A stretch of DNA of 64,000 nucleotides from Nothophoma quercina (Eukaryota > Ascomycota > Dothideomycetes > Pleosporales > Didymellaceae), in the NCBI GenBank assembly GCA_021642125.1, contig JAKIXB010000004.1, positions 806,001 through 870,000 on the forward strand. The letters are read 5' to 3'. The notes beneath the pieces are model-generated. The model saw nothing but the letters and a program-made list of their open reading frames with translations. It did no database searches and had not been told where the DNA came from. Of the stretch, positions 55,055 through 64,000 are shown piece by piece (within the stretch, counting starts at the first letter, position 1; the number at the start of each line of letters is the position of its first letter). The position numbers were made by a program, and so were the translations under genes.

Positions 55055-55354
55055 GCTGACTGCTACCGGAGCATTGGGGAATCGTTCAGCTATTTCGCGA
55101 CGGGCGTTGGAGGTCTTCGAGCGATTATAAGGGCATATTCGGGCTTTTTACAGGTCCTGGTGCCCACTGCAGGCCATACGTTTCGAATGCGGAGGTCCGG
55201 GAGTGGTGTTACTACTTAGTGGATGGATGCGTACGTCTGCGGCGCGCCGTTCGGCGACCGAGGTGCAGCCGAGCCTCGAACTTTTTGATGGATGCAGACG
55301 CCTTTCCATTCCCGCGACCGTTCACATCCACGTTCGCAAACACCAGTCGCCAGT
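55055..55354. promoter_or_regulatory. Divergent spacer of MIL1 and UTP23
   Basis: A 300 bp spacer between divergent start codons must carry both core promoters. No motif is singled out. Confidence 0.4.
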
Positions 55355-56285
55355 ATGAAGCTCAAGCGCGCAAAGGCATGCGACACAAACGTTCACGCTT
55401 AGAATTCGTGACTAACAGATATAGGCCTACAAAAAGTTGCTCCACCAGTATGAGCTGAACTTTGGATTCCGCGAGCCTTACCAAGTCCTCCTTGACTCCT
55501 CGATCCTGCAAGATGCCTACAAATTCAAGATTGACCTTGTCGGACGCCTCGAAAAGGTCCTCGGTGCAAAAGTAAAACCTATGATCACACAGTGCGACAT
55601 GCGCCACCTCTACGATGCGAAGCCGAAGAACGAAACACTCATTCTGCAAGCCAAGGAGTACGAGCGACGGAGGTGTGGACATCATGAGCTGGAGGAGCCA
55701 CTGAGCACGCTGGAGTGCCTGACTAGTGTGGTCGATCCTAAGGGAAGTGGCAGTAACAAGCATCGTTATGTGGTTGCGAGTAATGAGAAGGAAGTGCGGG
55801 CAAAGATGCGCAGAATCCCAGGTGTGCCGCTCATCTACATAAGCAAGAGCGTGGTGCTCATGGAGCCGATGACAAGTGCGACAGAAGAGCACAGGGAGAG
55901 GGAAGAGAAGAGCAAGTTCAAGTTGGGCCTGAAGGGCGCGAGGAAACCGGATGCGGGCGAGAAGAGGAAGAGGGAGGATGAGGATGAAAAGGATGATAAG
56001 TCTATTGCTACCGAGGCGCAGGTGGCTAAGAAGAAGAGAAAGGGTCCCAAGCAGCCGAACCCGCTGAGTATGAAGAAGAAGAAGGCAGATCCCGCGAAGC
56101 AGCAGCAGGGATCGGAGAAGAAGCCTGAGCCGGCCGAGCCTGTACAACCATCCACCACAGATGCGCAAGATGGCGAAGCGCCTGCACCGAAGAAGCGCAG
56201 GCGGAAGCACAAGTCGAAGGCCGAGAGTGGTGCTACTGAAGGCGGCGGTGTCACCCTAGAGGCAGGCGAAGCTGCCTCACCATGA
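55355..56285 (+). CDS. UTP23: SSU processome PIN-domain protein Utp23
   Basis: A 21-nt first exon (55355-55375, MKLKRAK) joins exon 2 (55425-56285) across a 49 bp intron and gives 293 aa. The intron starts with GC (AAAG|GCATGC) and ends TATAG, with a CTAAC branch site; no GT donor fits the conserved opening KRAKAYKKLLHQYELNFGFR. The PIN-like domain covers residues 10-150: PYQVLLDSSILQDAYKFKID, ITQCDMRHLY, and a zinc-binding C..H..C pattern in RRCGHHELEEPLSTLECL. The tail is Lys-rich. Utp23 binds the snR30 snoRNP in the early small-subunit processome. It is paralogous to Fcf1, but the degenerate active site and basic tail fit Utp23. Confidence 0.92.
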
Positions 56286-56495
56286 TCTGAGCAGCTAGAG
56301 TAGGCTGTTGTGCGAAGCTGCCATCAGCCAAATTGCCACTCAATGATACCCAATGCACCACAGCTGTCTTCACAGAGCAGGCGTGGAGGCACTCGATGTT
56401 CTCTTTTGCCAGGCTGGAGGTATTCGCATAAGAGCATTTGCGGTATACGATATTGCCGCCGATCTTGATGCGTAGTAGTGGGGACCGTCGCGACA

Positions 56496-57656
56496 TCAGA
56501 CTTTCTTGCCTTGCGCAAGAAGATCTGAGACCTTGGGAGGAAGCACCAGTGTGCTGCGGTCGTTGCGCTTGACGAACTCAATGATCACCTCGGCAGTCTT
56601 CTCGGGCTGGTCTTCTTGGAGAAAGTGACCAGCCGCAGGGAAGACTGAGAGTTGGAATTTGCCTGGGAGAGGATTAGACAAAATGGTCATAACAAAACTT
56701 TCGATGAATATACCTTGCATCTGTCCAATCATGAGCTCCTTGTCGAGGCGGTCCGTTCCAGCGAGTATCAATAATTTGGCGCCCTTGCCGTTCAGGAATT
56801 TCGAGCTCATTCCCGTGAACCAATTCTCCCAATATGCATCGGTCTTGGATAGGTCCGTCTTCCAGGCCCAACGTCCTCCATTCGTCTGCATGAAGAGAGG
56901 CGGCACACTGGCTCTCGCCGAGTCTGGATTTCGGAGTGTGCGTGACCGAATGTGCCAATCGATGGCGGCATCGAGGTTGTCAAACAGCTTCGGTCGGGTA
57001 CGCAGATACGCCTGCATATGCTTGAGTGCTTCCATTGCGCTTCCCTCAACCACGTCCAGCACTGCGAATCCCAGTACCTTGTTGCCCAGCAGATCCATGT
57101 TTGCGACGTGTGTCACTACTGCACCGCCAAGACTGTGTCCAACGAGAACGAGTGAAGGCAGGTCCTTCCAGCCCATCTTCTGCTGCGTGAGATGGATCAT
57201 GTCGACCATATCACGAGCTAACAGATCAATGCTCAGGTTGTTGTCGACAGCAGCACTCTTGTCCCAGACAACACTGCCATGTTCCCTTGCTTCTAGCGAG
57301 AGTATACCAATGCCGGGCATTGCTCTTCTGATCTCTCTTACTGAAAGAGCAAAGCTCATTGCAGAGCTCCCTGCGCCATGATGCAGTACCAACAATGGCG
57401 ATTGCAATGATGCGGGTGGTGTGAGGTAGACATGGAACTTGGAGCGGGGTTCTTCTCGTTCGAGATAGAACTCCTGCGCATAGTAGTCTGACCAATGTAT
57501 GGTAGGTGCCGGTCGTTGGGCGTTCGAAGGTATCACGGTACCGGTACTCGACATGGAGCTTGCTGAGCTCGAATCATCTTCCTCTTCGATCAATGGTTCT
57601 GGTGGCGGCAGCGAAGAGAGCTTCGTCTTTGCGAAAGATTTGGCGAGATCCGACAT
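56496..57656 (-). CDS. PPE1: Protein phosphatase methylesterase 1
   Basis: Two exons (57656-56714 and 56662-56496) with a 51 bp GT-AG intron encode 369 aa. The intron is in frame, but removing it restores GQMQGKFQLSVFPAAGHFLQ, the continuous family sequence. The alpha/beta hydrolase core has LLVLHHGAGSSAMSFALSVR, the nucleophile elbow GHSLGGAVVTHVA (Ser175) and the catalytic His in AAGHFLQEDQPEK. PPE1/PME-1 removes the C-terminal methyl ester from the PP2A catalytic subunit and so controls assembly of PP2A holoenzymes. The N-terminal 45 residues are Ser-rich. Confidence 0.93.
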   Translation of the reverse strand: MSDLAKSFAKTKLSSLPPPEPLIEEEDDSSSASSMSSTGTVIPSNAQRPAPTIHWSDYYAQEFYLEREEPRSKFHVYLTPPASLQSPLLVLHHGAGSSAMSFALSVREIRRAMPGIGILSLEAREHGSVVWDKSAAVDNNLSIDLLARDMVDMIHLTQQKMGWKDLPSLVLVGHSLGGAVVTHVANMDLLGNKVLGFAVLDVVEGSAMEALKHMQAYLRTRPKLFDNLDAAIDWHIRSRTLRNPDSARASVPPLFMQTNGGRWAWKTDLSKTDAYWENWFTGMSSKFLNGKGAKLLILAGTDRLDKELMIGQMQGIFIESFVMTILSNPLPGKFQLSVFPAAGHFLQEDQPEKTAEVIIEFVKRNDRSTLVLPPKVSDLLAQGKKV

Positions 57657-58254
57657 TATGAGTGATCAGTTCGATCGGTATCATGCAAGCACTTCGGGGT
57701 TCCCAATGCCTCCAGGGTTCGAACACAAGGCTGCGCGATGTCTGGGTTCGGGGTCCGCGATTCGAAGTGACATCTGATAGAGGGGTCTCGCGTGGGGCGG
57801 CTTATCGATTGCAGGGAAGAGCTTCCCGCGCGCCTTCCTCAGTGGTCAAACGATCCATGACGACTTCCTGGTGCCGCTGGGGCAAATATTGTGAGGCCGC
57901 AGCAGACGCGCACGATACGAAATCTACCACGATCTTTAGCATGTGCGCGTCTTTATCCTGGTTGCTTGTCCGCGGGCTTGAGCTGGGTCGCTCTGGGCCG
58001 CGAATCTAACGATGCGCGACCGGGATCAGGTTCCGTCAATCCTCGCTAAACTGACAAGTTGGAACCATGACGTCCATGCTCTGCATCATCTAGCGCGCCG
58101 GGGGCTTGAATGAAACCAGCTCCGTCGCCTGCAACACCAGCCTCTTCTCTCTGCACATTTCGTAGAGCGTTGACGTTCGTTCTTTCATCTCTCACCCTGT
58201 TCGCTAGGACGCCTAATATCCTAATTAACCCCCAGCTCTACTCGTACTACGACA
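57657..58254. promoter_or_regulatory. Divergent spacer of PPE1 and the DUF2417 gene
   Basis: About 600 bp separates two divergent genes. A plus-strand frame at 57662-58009 has no motif and lacks coding character. No gene is supported. Confidence 0.4.
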
Positions 58255-60019
58255 ATGAGCATGTGGAAAGGCAAGAAGGACGCGCAGAATGGCGACCAGC
58301 TGGAGCCTGAGGCACCTCAAGACGATGGAGCTTCTGGAAGAGCTTCGAGAAGAAGCTATGAGCCTTCACGGCGGACAGTCCAGTCTCATGAGGAACCTAC
58401 GGAGCGCACAAGGCTGCTCGATCGTCCTAGACCGCCTCCCAACGCTGATGGCTACCTCGACCCCGATGACCCAGCTGTAAGAATCACCTCATATCAAGAT
58501 GCGCAGAGTGCTAACACGTGATAGGTATCCCCGTACAATCTTTGGCAAGTACGTGCTATGCGGTACTTGACCGTTCTTTTCCTCGTCATCACCTTCCTGT
58601 GGTGGGTCATCCTGCTGGTCTCTATCTTCGTCTCTCCTCCCGGCCTCCACACCCGCGGTTCTGGCTTCTTTGACTTCGCCTATACCTGTCTCACCCTCGG
58701 CAATCTCTTGGTGGTCACCATATTCTTTGTGACGCCTGCCAAGGGTCTGCGCATCACCACAGCAATCATCGCTCTTCTTTTGGCAGTCGACATGATCATT
58801 ATCCTTGCAGTGCCACGACTCCGGCTCGAGGAGGGCTGGGTCGGCATTGCAAGTGTTGTCTGGGCACTCCTCATATCCATCTGGTGCATTGCGACCGATC
58901 GAGTTGTCGCCTACGGCAAGCAGGAGGAAGAAGAGCGCCTCACTGGCCGGCCTGAGTCTCGCCGCACACTGAAGGAGTGGCTTGCTGTTCTTGCCGCAAC
59001 GATCCTTACGGTTGTCTTCATTGTCATCGTTGTCTTGATGACCGCCACTCTGACCCTTCGCTCGATCGATGCTGGACTCAAGATGTACGGTGACCGCATC
59101 CTCGTTGATGGCGACAAGTATGCTGTTCACCTTGCTTGCGTTGGTAACGAGACGGACACCTCTGGCGAGAAGGTTACAACCATCCTCCTTGAGGCTGGCG
59201 AGAACCCATTGGAGTACGACTTGGAGCACTGGGCCTACGCTGCCTTCAAGAACGAGACTATCGACCGCTATTGCTACTGGGTATGTACAATCCAGCAAGC
59301 CTTCACTAAATGTCCGCTAACTTACTTAGGATCGTCCGGGCTATGGGTGGTCTGACAATGCTCCTTCTCCTCACTCCGCCGGTATGTCTGCTGATGCGCT
59401 TTCCGAAGCACTTGCAAAGGCCGGTGAGGAGGGCCCCTGGATCCTCGTCTCTGCTGGATCTGGCAGCATTGTTTCCCGTATCTTCAGCTCTCGTCACTTG
59501 AGACAGGTTACTGGTATCCTCATGATCGACCCTCTTCACGAAGATCTCCTCCACCGCCTCTCCAGCCCCAGCCGTGGCTTCCTGCTCTGGGCGTGGGGAA
59601 TCATTTCTCCTCTCGGTACTGTTCGTCTCGCTGGCGCTCTCTTCAAGGGACGCACCAGCGCCGATCGCGTCTACGGCCGCAACGCATACCAGGGAGGAAA
59701 GTTCATCAAGGCTCAGCTGCAGGAGAACCTTGTCGCGGACTCTCTGTCGAAGAACGAGGTTGCCTCTGCCAGGAACATCCAGAGCGTCGACACACCACTT
59801 GCCATTGTCAGCAGTGGCATTGAGTGTCGTCGCGACTCGGAGTGGGAGCGCAAGCAGAAGGATCTGACAACCATCACTGACAACCTCGTCAGCTGGGAGA
59901 TCGTCAAGAAGACCCCACACGAGGTATGGCGTACCCTGGAGGGACGTGAGCAGCTTGAGAAGAGCTTGGCCAGGCTCGTCAGGGAGGCTCACAAGGCCAA
60001 TTTGTCTACTGCTGAGTAG
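58255..60019 (+). CDS. DUF2417 integral membrane protein with alpha/beta-hydrolase domain
   Basis: Three exons (58255-58476, 58525-59280, 59330-60019), with 48 and 49 bp GT-AG introns, encode 555 aa. After a polar N terminus, five membrane spans lie at about residues 88-250 (for example YLTVLFLVITFLWWVILLVS, FDFAYTCLTLGNLLVVTIFF and WLAVLAATILTVVFIVIVVL). A hydrolase-like domain follows: YCYWDRPGYGWSDNAPSPHS, GPWILVSAGSGSIVSRIFSS and VTGILMIDPLHEDLL. The nucleophile elbow is SAGSGS rather than the classic GxSxG, so activity is uncertain. DUF2417 proteins are conserved across fungi with unknown substrate. Confidence 0.85.
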
Positions 60020-60410
60020 AGGATAAAGTTTGATGGTGAAGTCCGAAGGCTGAGCGTAAGGAAGGATCTCAAGTTTGTTTTCTAACAGTTCGAGAATCAT
60101 GTTTCCTTCGCATACCATGTCGCGATTATGTCCCTGTTTATGAGCACATGTTAGGCGTTTTGGTGTTTTCAAGTCGTATATACCTGACACTCTTACATTT
60201 TAATCCATGGAAGTCACTCTATGCCTAAATATTCATTTTTGTGTTACAGATCATTTGTAGATCCAGGAACTCGTGGAGTGTGCTGCGTTTGCTGAGCTTT
60301 GCGGCCAGCCCTACTAATAGTGCATCTGCCGAAGATCTACCGGCCATCCCAAAGTTTCCATCGCAACATCCAACAATGCCAATCGCACCTACAGCGCCCA
60401 CACATCCACA
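60020..60410. other. Intergenic region
   Basis: This is the 3' flank of the DUF2417 gene and the promoter of MRPL37. No other feature is seen. Confidence 0.4.
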
Positions 60411-61232
60411 ATGATCTGTCGAACCTGCCTGCGGGCTTCCCGCTCTCTCGCACCCGCGTCGCGACGCTTCATCTCCACCTCTTCCGCCCTTCAAAACGCA
60501 ACACCCATCTCCTCCGCCGCCCAACCAACGCCGCGCCAGGGCTCACCCACATCCTCTCACACACCACCCGCAGCAACATCGACATCTGCCGCTCAGCCCT
60601 TCAGCGCGCCATTGACACCGAAGCCCTCCCCATCAATCGAGAAGAACGCCGCCAAAGTCGCAGAGAAGAAGCCCACACCACTGGTCAAGAGCAGCGTGCC
60701 TGCCGGAACACCGCTGAAGGGCCTCAACTTTGAGAAGAATAAGCAGGATCCTGTTGCGCTGGCGGACGACGAGTATCCGGCGTGGCTGTGGACGATTTTG
60801 CAGAGGCAGGAGGGTGCTAAGGGGGATGCTGGGGCTGTGGGAGATCTGTTCTGTGAGTTTCCAACGATACCCGAATGGATGGTTCGAGCGCGACGAGAGG
60901 AGAGCGCGAACTATACGGCCAAGGCATTTGGCCAAGTCCTGCGGCCAGAATTGATTGCATGTGTATGAGGACTCAAGCTAACAACCTCAGCGAAATCCAA
61001 GAAACAGCGTCGACTCGCTGCGAAGCGCCTACGCAAGGAGCAGGCCATGAACCCTGAGCTTCTGACCCCGAAGATCCCGGTATACGAGCAGACAATCGAC
61101 CTGCCGGCTGGAAACGGCAGTTTGGAGGGCGCGGTTGAGGCAGCGGGGGCTCGAGGAGAGCTGACCAAGGCCATGCGCGACAAGAGAAGGGCGAGCATCA
61201 AGGAGGCCAACTTCTTGAAGGCTATGGGCTAG
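60411..61232 (+). CDS. MRPL37: Mitochondrial large-subunit ribosomal protein mL54 (MRPL37)
   Basis: Two exons (60411-60852 and 60991-61232), with a 138 bp GT-AG intron, encode 227 aa. The N terminus MICRTCLRASRSLAPASRRF is rich in Arg and Ser without acidic residues, a typical mitochondrial targeting sequence. The conserved mL54 core is GTPLKGLNFEKNKQDPVALA, then DDEYPAWLWTILQRQ; the second exon carries KSKKQRRLAAKRLRKEQAMN and ends KEANFLKAMG. The protein is part of the mitochondrial 54S large ribosomal subunit. The linker between presequence and core (residues 30-90) is long and Ser/Pro/Ala-rich. Confidence 0.88.
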
Positions 61233-62227
61233 ACGACACTGTGCGATATGGCTTAGGAAAAGACGTGTATGCTACAGAAGAAGAGAGCATGTTGTATATC
61301 TACGGAAGAGTACTGCATCTACGGTGTTGGCTGGATGGGTTCATGACACCCAGTTCTGTACAGATAGCATGTGTATATTGTATGCAAAATCGAGCAGGTT
61401 CGCAGGTTCGCAAGACTGGCTTTCCAATTAAGAAACGACTGTACCACAAGGCTCTTCTCCATCTTCAGGAGCGATGCAGCGACTGGGCAACGGGCACGCT
61501 AGCAAATACAGATGTAACCCGTGGACTGCGGCCTCTTCTCTGCCCTAACGGGATCTCGCTTCTCGATACTTCCAGCGGAATACTAAGGATCGATTGGGTT
61601 CCCTCGACAGTTTGACCATGGTTCATCCAAGAGGCTTGCAGGACCCTGCAGCTGTCAGAGGAACGGCTATCTAGACGCCACATGATGAGCCTCTCCAGTA
61701 CGCATCGCACAAGAACAGGCCTCGCAAGATTGATATATGTCTGCGCTTGAATTGTTGCTCCGACGCACTGTCGTGATCGTCAAGTGCTTATCTTGCAAGT
61801 GCATTGTTGACTGCGCACAGCAGCAGGTCTTACTCAGCTCACTAGGTCACACGAGCGCATATTCCGGGTGAAGCTTATTTGTATCTTTTACATTCTCTTT
61901 ATGTGCAGCTATAGCAACATATACCTCCCCTTAGATCGTAAAACATCGTGACAAGAACAAGGAGAGATGGAAGATCAGCGTGTGCTGTCCTACGCCTGTT
62001 GGCGGTTTTCCGGAACGCCCATCCAACCGGTCCAGCAGGCGAGTCCCAAGGGACAAAGTGTGTATGAATAGTGATTACAAATGAGTGTGGAGAATTGAAC
62101 GGTAGTAGTAGAGCCGTCAAGCCAAGTATACACAAAGAAATATGTCGAATCGGTATCCAAATCGTCTAGAGGTATCACGCACTGTTCAGCAAAACCAAAG
62201 GAAAGCGACTGGGATAGCGCTGGATCC
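61233..62227. other. Convergent 3' intergenic region
   Basis: About 1 kb lies between convergent genes. Short frames only; no gene or RNA is supported. Confidence 0.4.
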
Positions 62228-63079
62228 TTAGATCCATGCCATCCGCGGCGCCACCATGTCGCTGTAAAGCGGCTGAATCTCAGCAAGATAATCCGCCGCG
62301 CAGAACGTCGCCAGGTTGCGCTTCCTCATCGTCTCCAAATCAGCCTCCTCTTCCGCGCTCCGCGCAACACCAGAAAATTCTTCAACAACCTCATTCAACT
62401 GCTCCAGCTCCGCCGCAAACGGTGCAGGCTCCTCAGATACAGTCGCAATGTTGAACATATCCACGGAATTGCGCTGCTCGCGCAGCGAACCCAGACTTCC
62501 GCGCGAGCTGATGCTGTTCCCGCGGCTGCCGAGGTTCTGCATCGAACGCTTCTGCGCGAGCTGCACATGTGCGCGCTTGCTGTGGGACAGAGCGCGTTGA
62601 GGGATTGCCGGGACAGGCTCCGTGGGCTCGGATGGGTTCTCTTTGACTTGGCTGAGCGAGTTGGTGGAGGCAGATTTGCGGAGCTGTTTGCCGTTGGGCG
62701 CTGGGAAGTAGCCTGAGAGATGGTTGGGAGCAGGGCTTGTGGGTGAGGACTCCACGGACGAGGCGTCGGTGAGGGTGTCGCGGGACCCTTGGGAGGAAGC
62801 GCGGGAGCGGCCTGAAGTACTGTGGTCCGAGTCGTCGGCGGAGGAGTGCGTAGATGTGGAAGACGAGGCGGCGCGCATGGCGGCGAAGTCCACGTTGGCG
62901 AGATCCGGGGCGTCGTAGACGAGGGTGTTTGTTGTTGACAGTAGAGCCACAGGCAGCGAAATCTGATTGCGATCGATTTGCAGAGTTGGGTTCTTGACGC
63001 TCTTGCTGCGAGAGGGCATCTTGTCGGCGGGCGCCTCAGTGCGCTTCATGCGCTTGGTCATGGCGCGAGCGAGAGACAT
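62228..63079 (-). CDS. Hypothetical Ser-rich protein
   Basis: Single-exon open frame of 283 aa from an ATG at 63079. The start MSLARAMTKRMKRTEAPADK is basic. Residues 30-60 (IDRNQISLPVALLSTTNTLV) look ordered, then a long Ser-rich disordered region follows. The last 75 residues contain an acidic helix (ELEQLNEVVEEFSGVARSAE) and end LATFCAADYLAEIQPLYSDM followed by VAPRMAWI. The ordered ends flanking a disordered middle suggest a genuine conserved fungal protein, but I do not recognise the family. Confidence 0.65.
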   Translation of the reverse strand: MSLARAMTKRMKRTEAPADKMPSRSKSVKNPTLQIDRNQISLPVALLSTTNTLVYDAPDLANVDFAAMRAASSSTSTHSSADDSDHSTSGRSRASSQGSRDTLTDASSVESSPTSPAPNHLSGYFPAPNGKQLRKSASTNSLSQVKENPSEPTEPVPAIPQRALSHSKRAHVQLAQKRSMQNLGSRGNSISSRGSLGSLREQRNSVDMFNIATVSEEPAPFAAELEQLNEVVEEFSGVARSAEEEADLETMRKRNLATFCAADYLAEIQPLYSDMVAPRMAWI

Positions 63080-64000
63080 GATGTAGGATTAATTCCGAAT
63101 AGATTTGTTAGATGTCGGGGTGTTGTAGATCCAAGTCCAGAGCCTCGGTTTGTTAGGGCCGGCAATTCTGTTCGTTGTTGCGGTTGGTTGCTAGTCAACG
63201 GGTGCAGGAATGCGGGGGAGTAAGTCACGGATAAATTGCTTCGAGAAGGTCCACGAGATCGAAACGGGGCTTGGGAAGAATTCACTGGGTAAGCCGAAGA
63301 CGTTGGTCGTACAGCTAGTGAAAGGTTTAGGGAGAGGGTGTCTGCTGTCTAATTGCGCAGTGTCTAGGGCGCGTGAGCCTTGTGGTTGCAGATGTCCTGA
63401 TTGGGAATCGGGCTTGTGATGGGAAGGGTCGCAGGATGCAGCCTTGTGATTCGAAAGGACCGATACGTTCCAGGAGTGATGATCGAGTCTGGTGGATGTT
63501 TGATTTTCTTTGTTTTGGTATTGTCGAGTGTTGATACTGGCTAGCAGCGCGTGACGGTCAACGGTAATGAATGGTGTGTATCGAAATAAAGCAATCTGTC
63601 AAAGAGCGTAATGGGAGTCCAGCTGGGAACCTGTGCCGTAAAGAGTGTCGACACCGGGCCGCGACAAGGAGTGAGTGAATGTTGCAATGAAGCCAACAAG
63701 CAAGCAAGGCAAGAGAAGGGAGGGAAGCCTAAAGAAAAGGGCAGTGCGACCAGGGCTTTCGCGTAGAAAAGCTCAGCAGCGCCGGCGACAAGCCGCGTTG
63801 ACCTGTCTTCGAAAGATTGGGTCAGGATTCGACGGGGGTGGGCCAGGAACAAGCAACGGCCAGCGAACCGCATTGCGCTCTGGCTCTGGAGCACCAAGTT
63901 AGTGGCGTGGATGATGCCTAAGTGGGCGTAGCCCCTGATGTGTTTTGTTCGACTTTCCGTGACGAACGAATGGGAACAAAGTGCGCGGGACCGATTGAGT
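63080..64000. other. Terminal intergenic region
   Basis: This is the upstream flank of the preceding gene and unassigned sequence to the window edge. A minus-strand frame (63897-63541) has no motif. No gene is supported. Confidence 0.35.

Noticed and set aside
56663..56713. Reading PPE1 as a single exon
   Set aside because: The 51 bp segment is in frame but interrupts the conserved GQMQGKFQL sequence and has proper GT and CAG ends, so it is treated as an intron.

Overview
This window is nuclear DNA from a filamentous ascomycete (Pezizomycotina). The evidence is short GT-AG introns, mostly 45-65 bp with CTAAC/CTGAC-like branch sites, dense protein genes on both strands, and fungal-specific families (Pal1, DUF2417, DUF726/Mil1, GH3 and PL1 secreted enzymes, Zn2Cys6-type regulators). 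A local expansion of small 2EXR/F-box-like proteins carrying an SPLLRLPAELRN-type motif suggests Dothideomycetes; that is an inference from family content, not a phylogeny.

Layout. 0.4-17.4 kb is mostly conserved cellular genes: a bZIP factor with a predicted membrane segment (450-2488), a Sel1-repeat protein (5084-6593), a Red5/ZC3H3-like CCCH zinc-finger protein (7352-8530), TFIID subunits TAF7 and TAF3 transcribed divergently from a 295 bp spacer (9006-11807), a small disordered protein (12213-12829), a C2H2-type factor (13263-15063) and an orphan (15977-17416). 17.4-29.2 kb is an accessory island. It holds a MITE-like inverted-repeat element, a Zn2Cys6 regulator fragment abutting a 5'-truncated PAF-acetylhydrolase fragment, a secreted pectin lyase, and seven members or relics of the 2EXR-like family. 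29.3-35.8 kb returns to core genes: dynamitin, ARPC2, UTP12/DIP2 and a small orphan.

35.8-47.3 kb is a second accessory stretch: an intron-containing tRNA-Ala(UGC), a tRNA-Ala relic, a dispersed hairpin repeat, an STK16/Env7-type kinase, a 2EXR-like pseudogene, a damaged carboxylesterase with a perfect 21 bp inverted repeat in its reading frame, a secreted GH3 beta-glucosidase and an intact 2EXR-like gene. 47.4-63.1 kb is conserved again: USB1, PAL1, a Mil1-like DUF726 lipase, UTP23 (with a probable GC-AG intron), PPE1, a DUF2417 membrane hydrolase, mitochondrial ribosomal protein MRPL37 and an orphan.

Themes. Core genes cover basal transcription (TAF7/TAF3), RNA processing (USB1, Red5-like), SSU processome assembly (UTP12, UTP23), actin/dynein/endocytosis (ARPC2, dynamitin, Pal1) and PP2A control (PPE1). 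The accessory islands hold the plant-polysaccharide enzymes and nearly all pseudogenes. Exon boundaries were placed by hand from splice motifs and reading-frame phase. There is no CRISPR array, rRNA gene or biosynthetic gene cluster.
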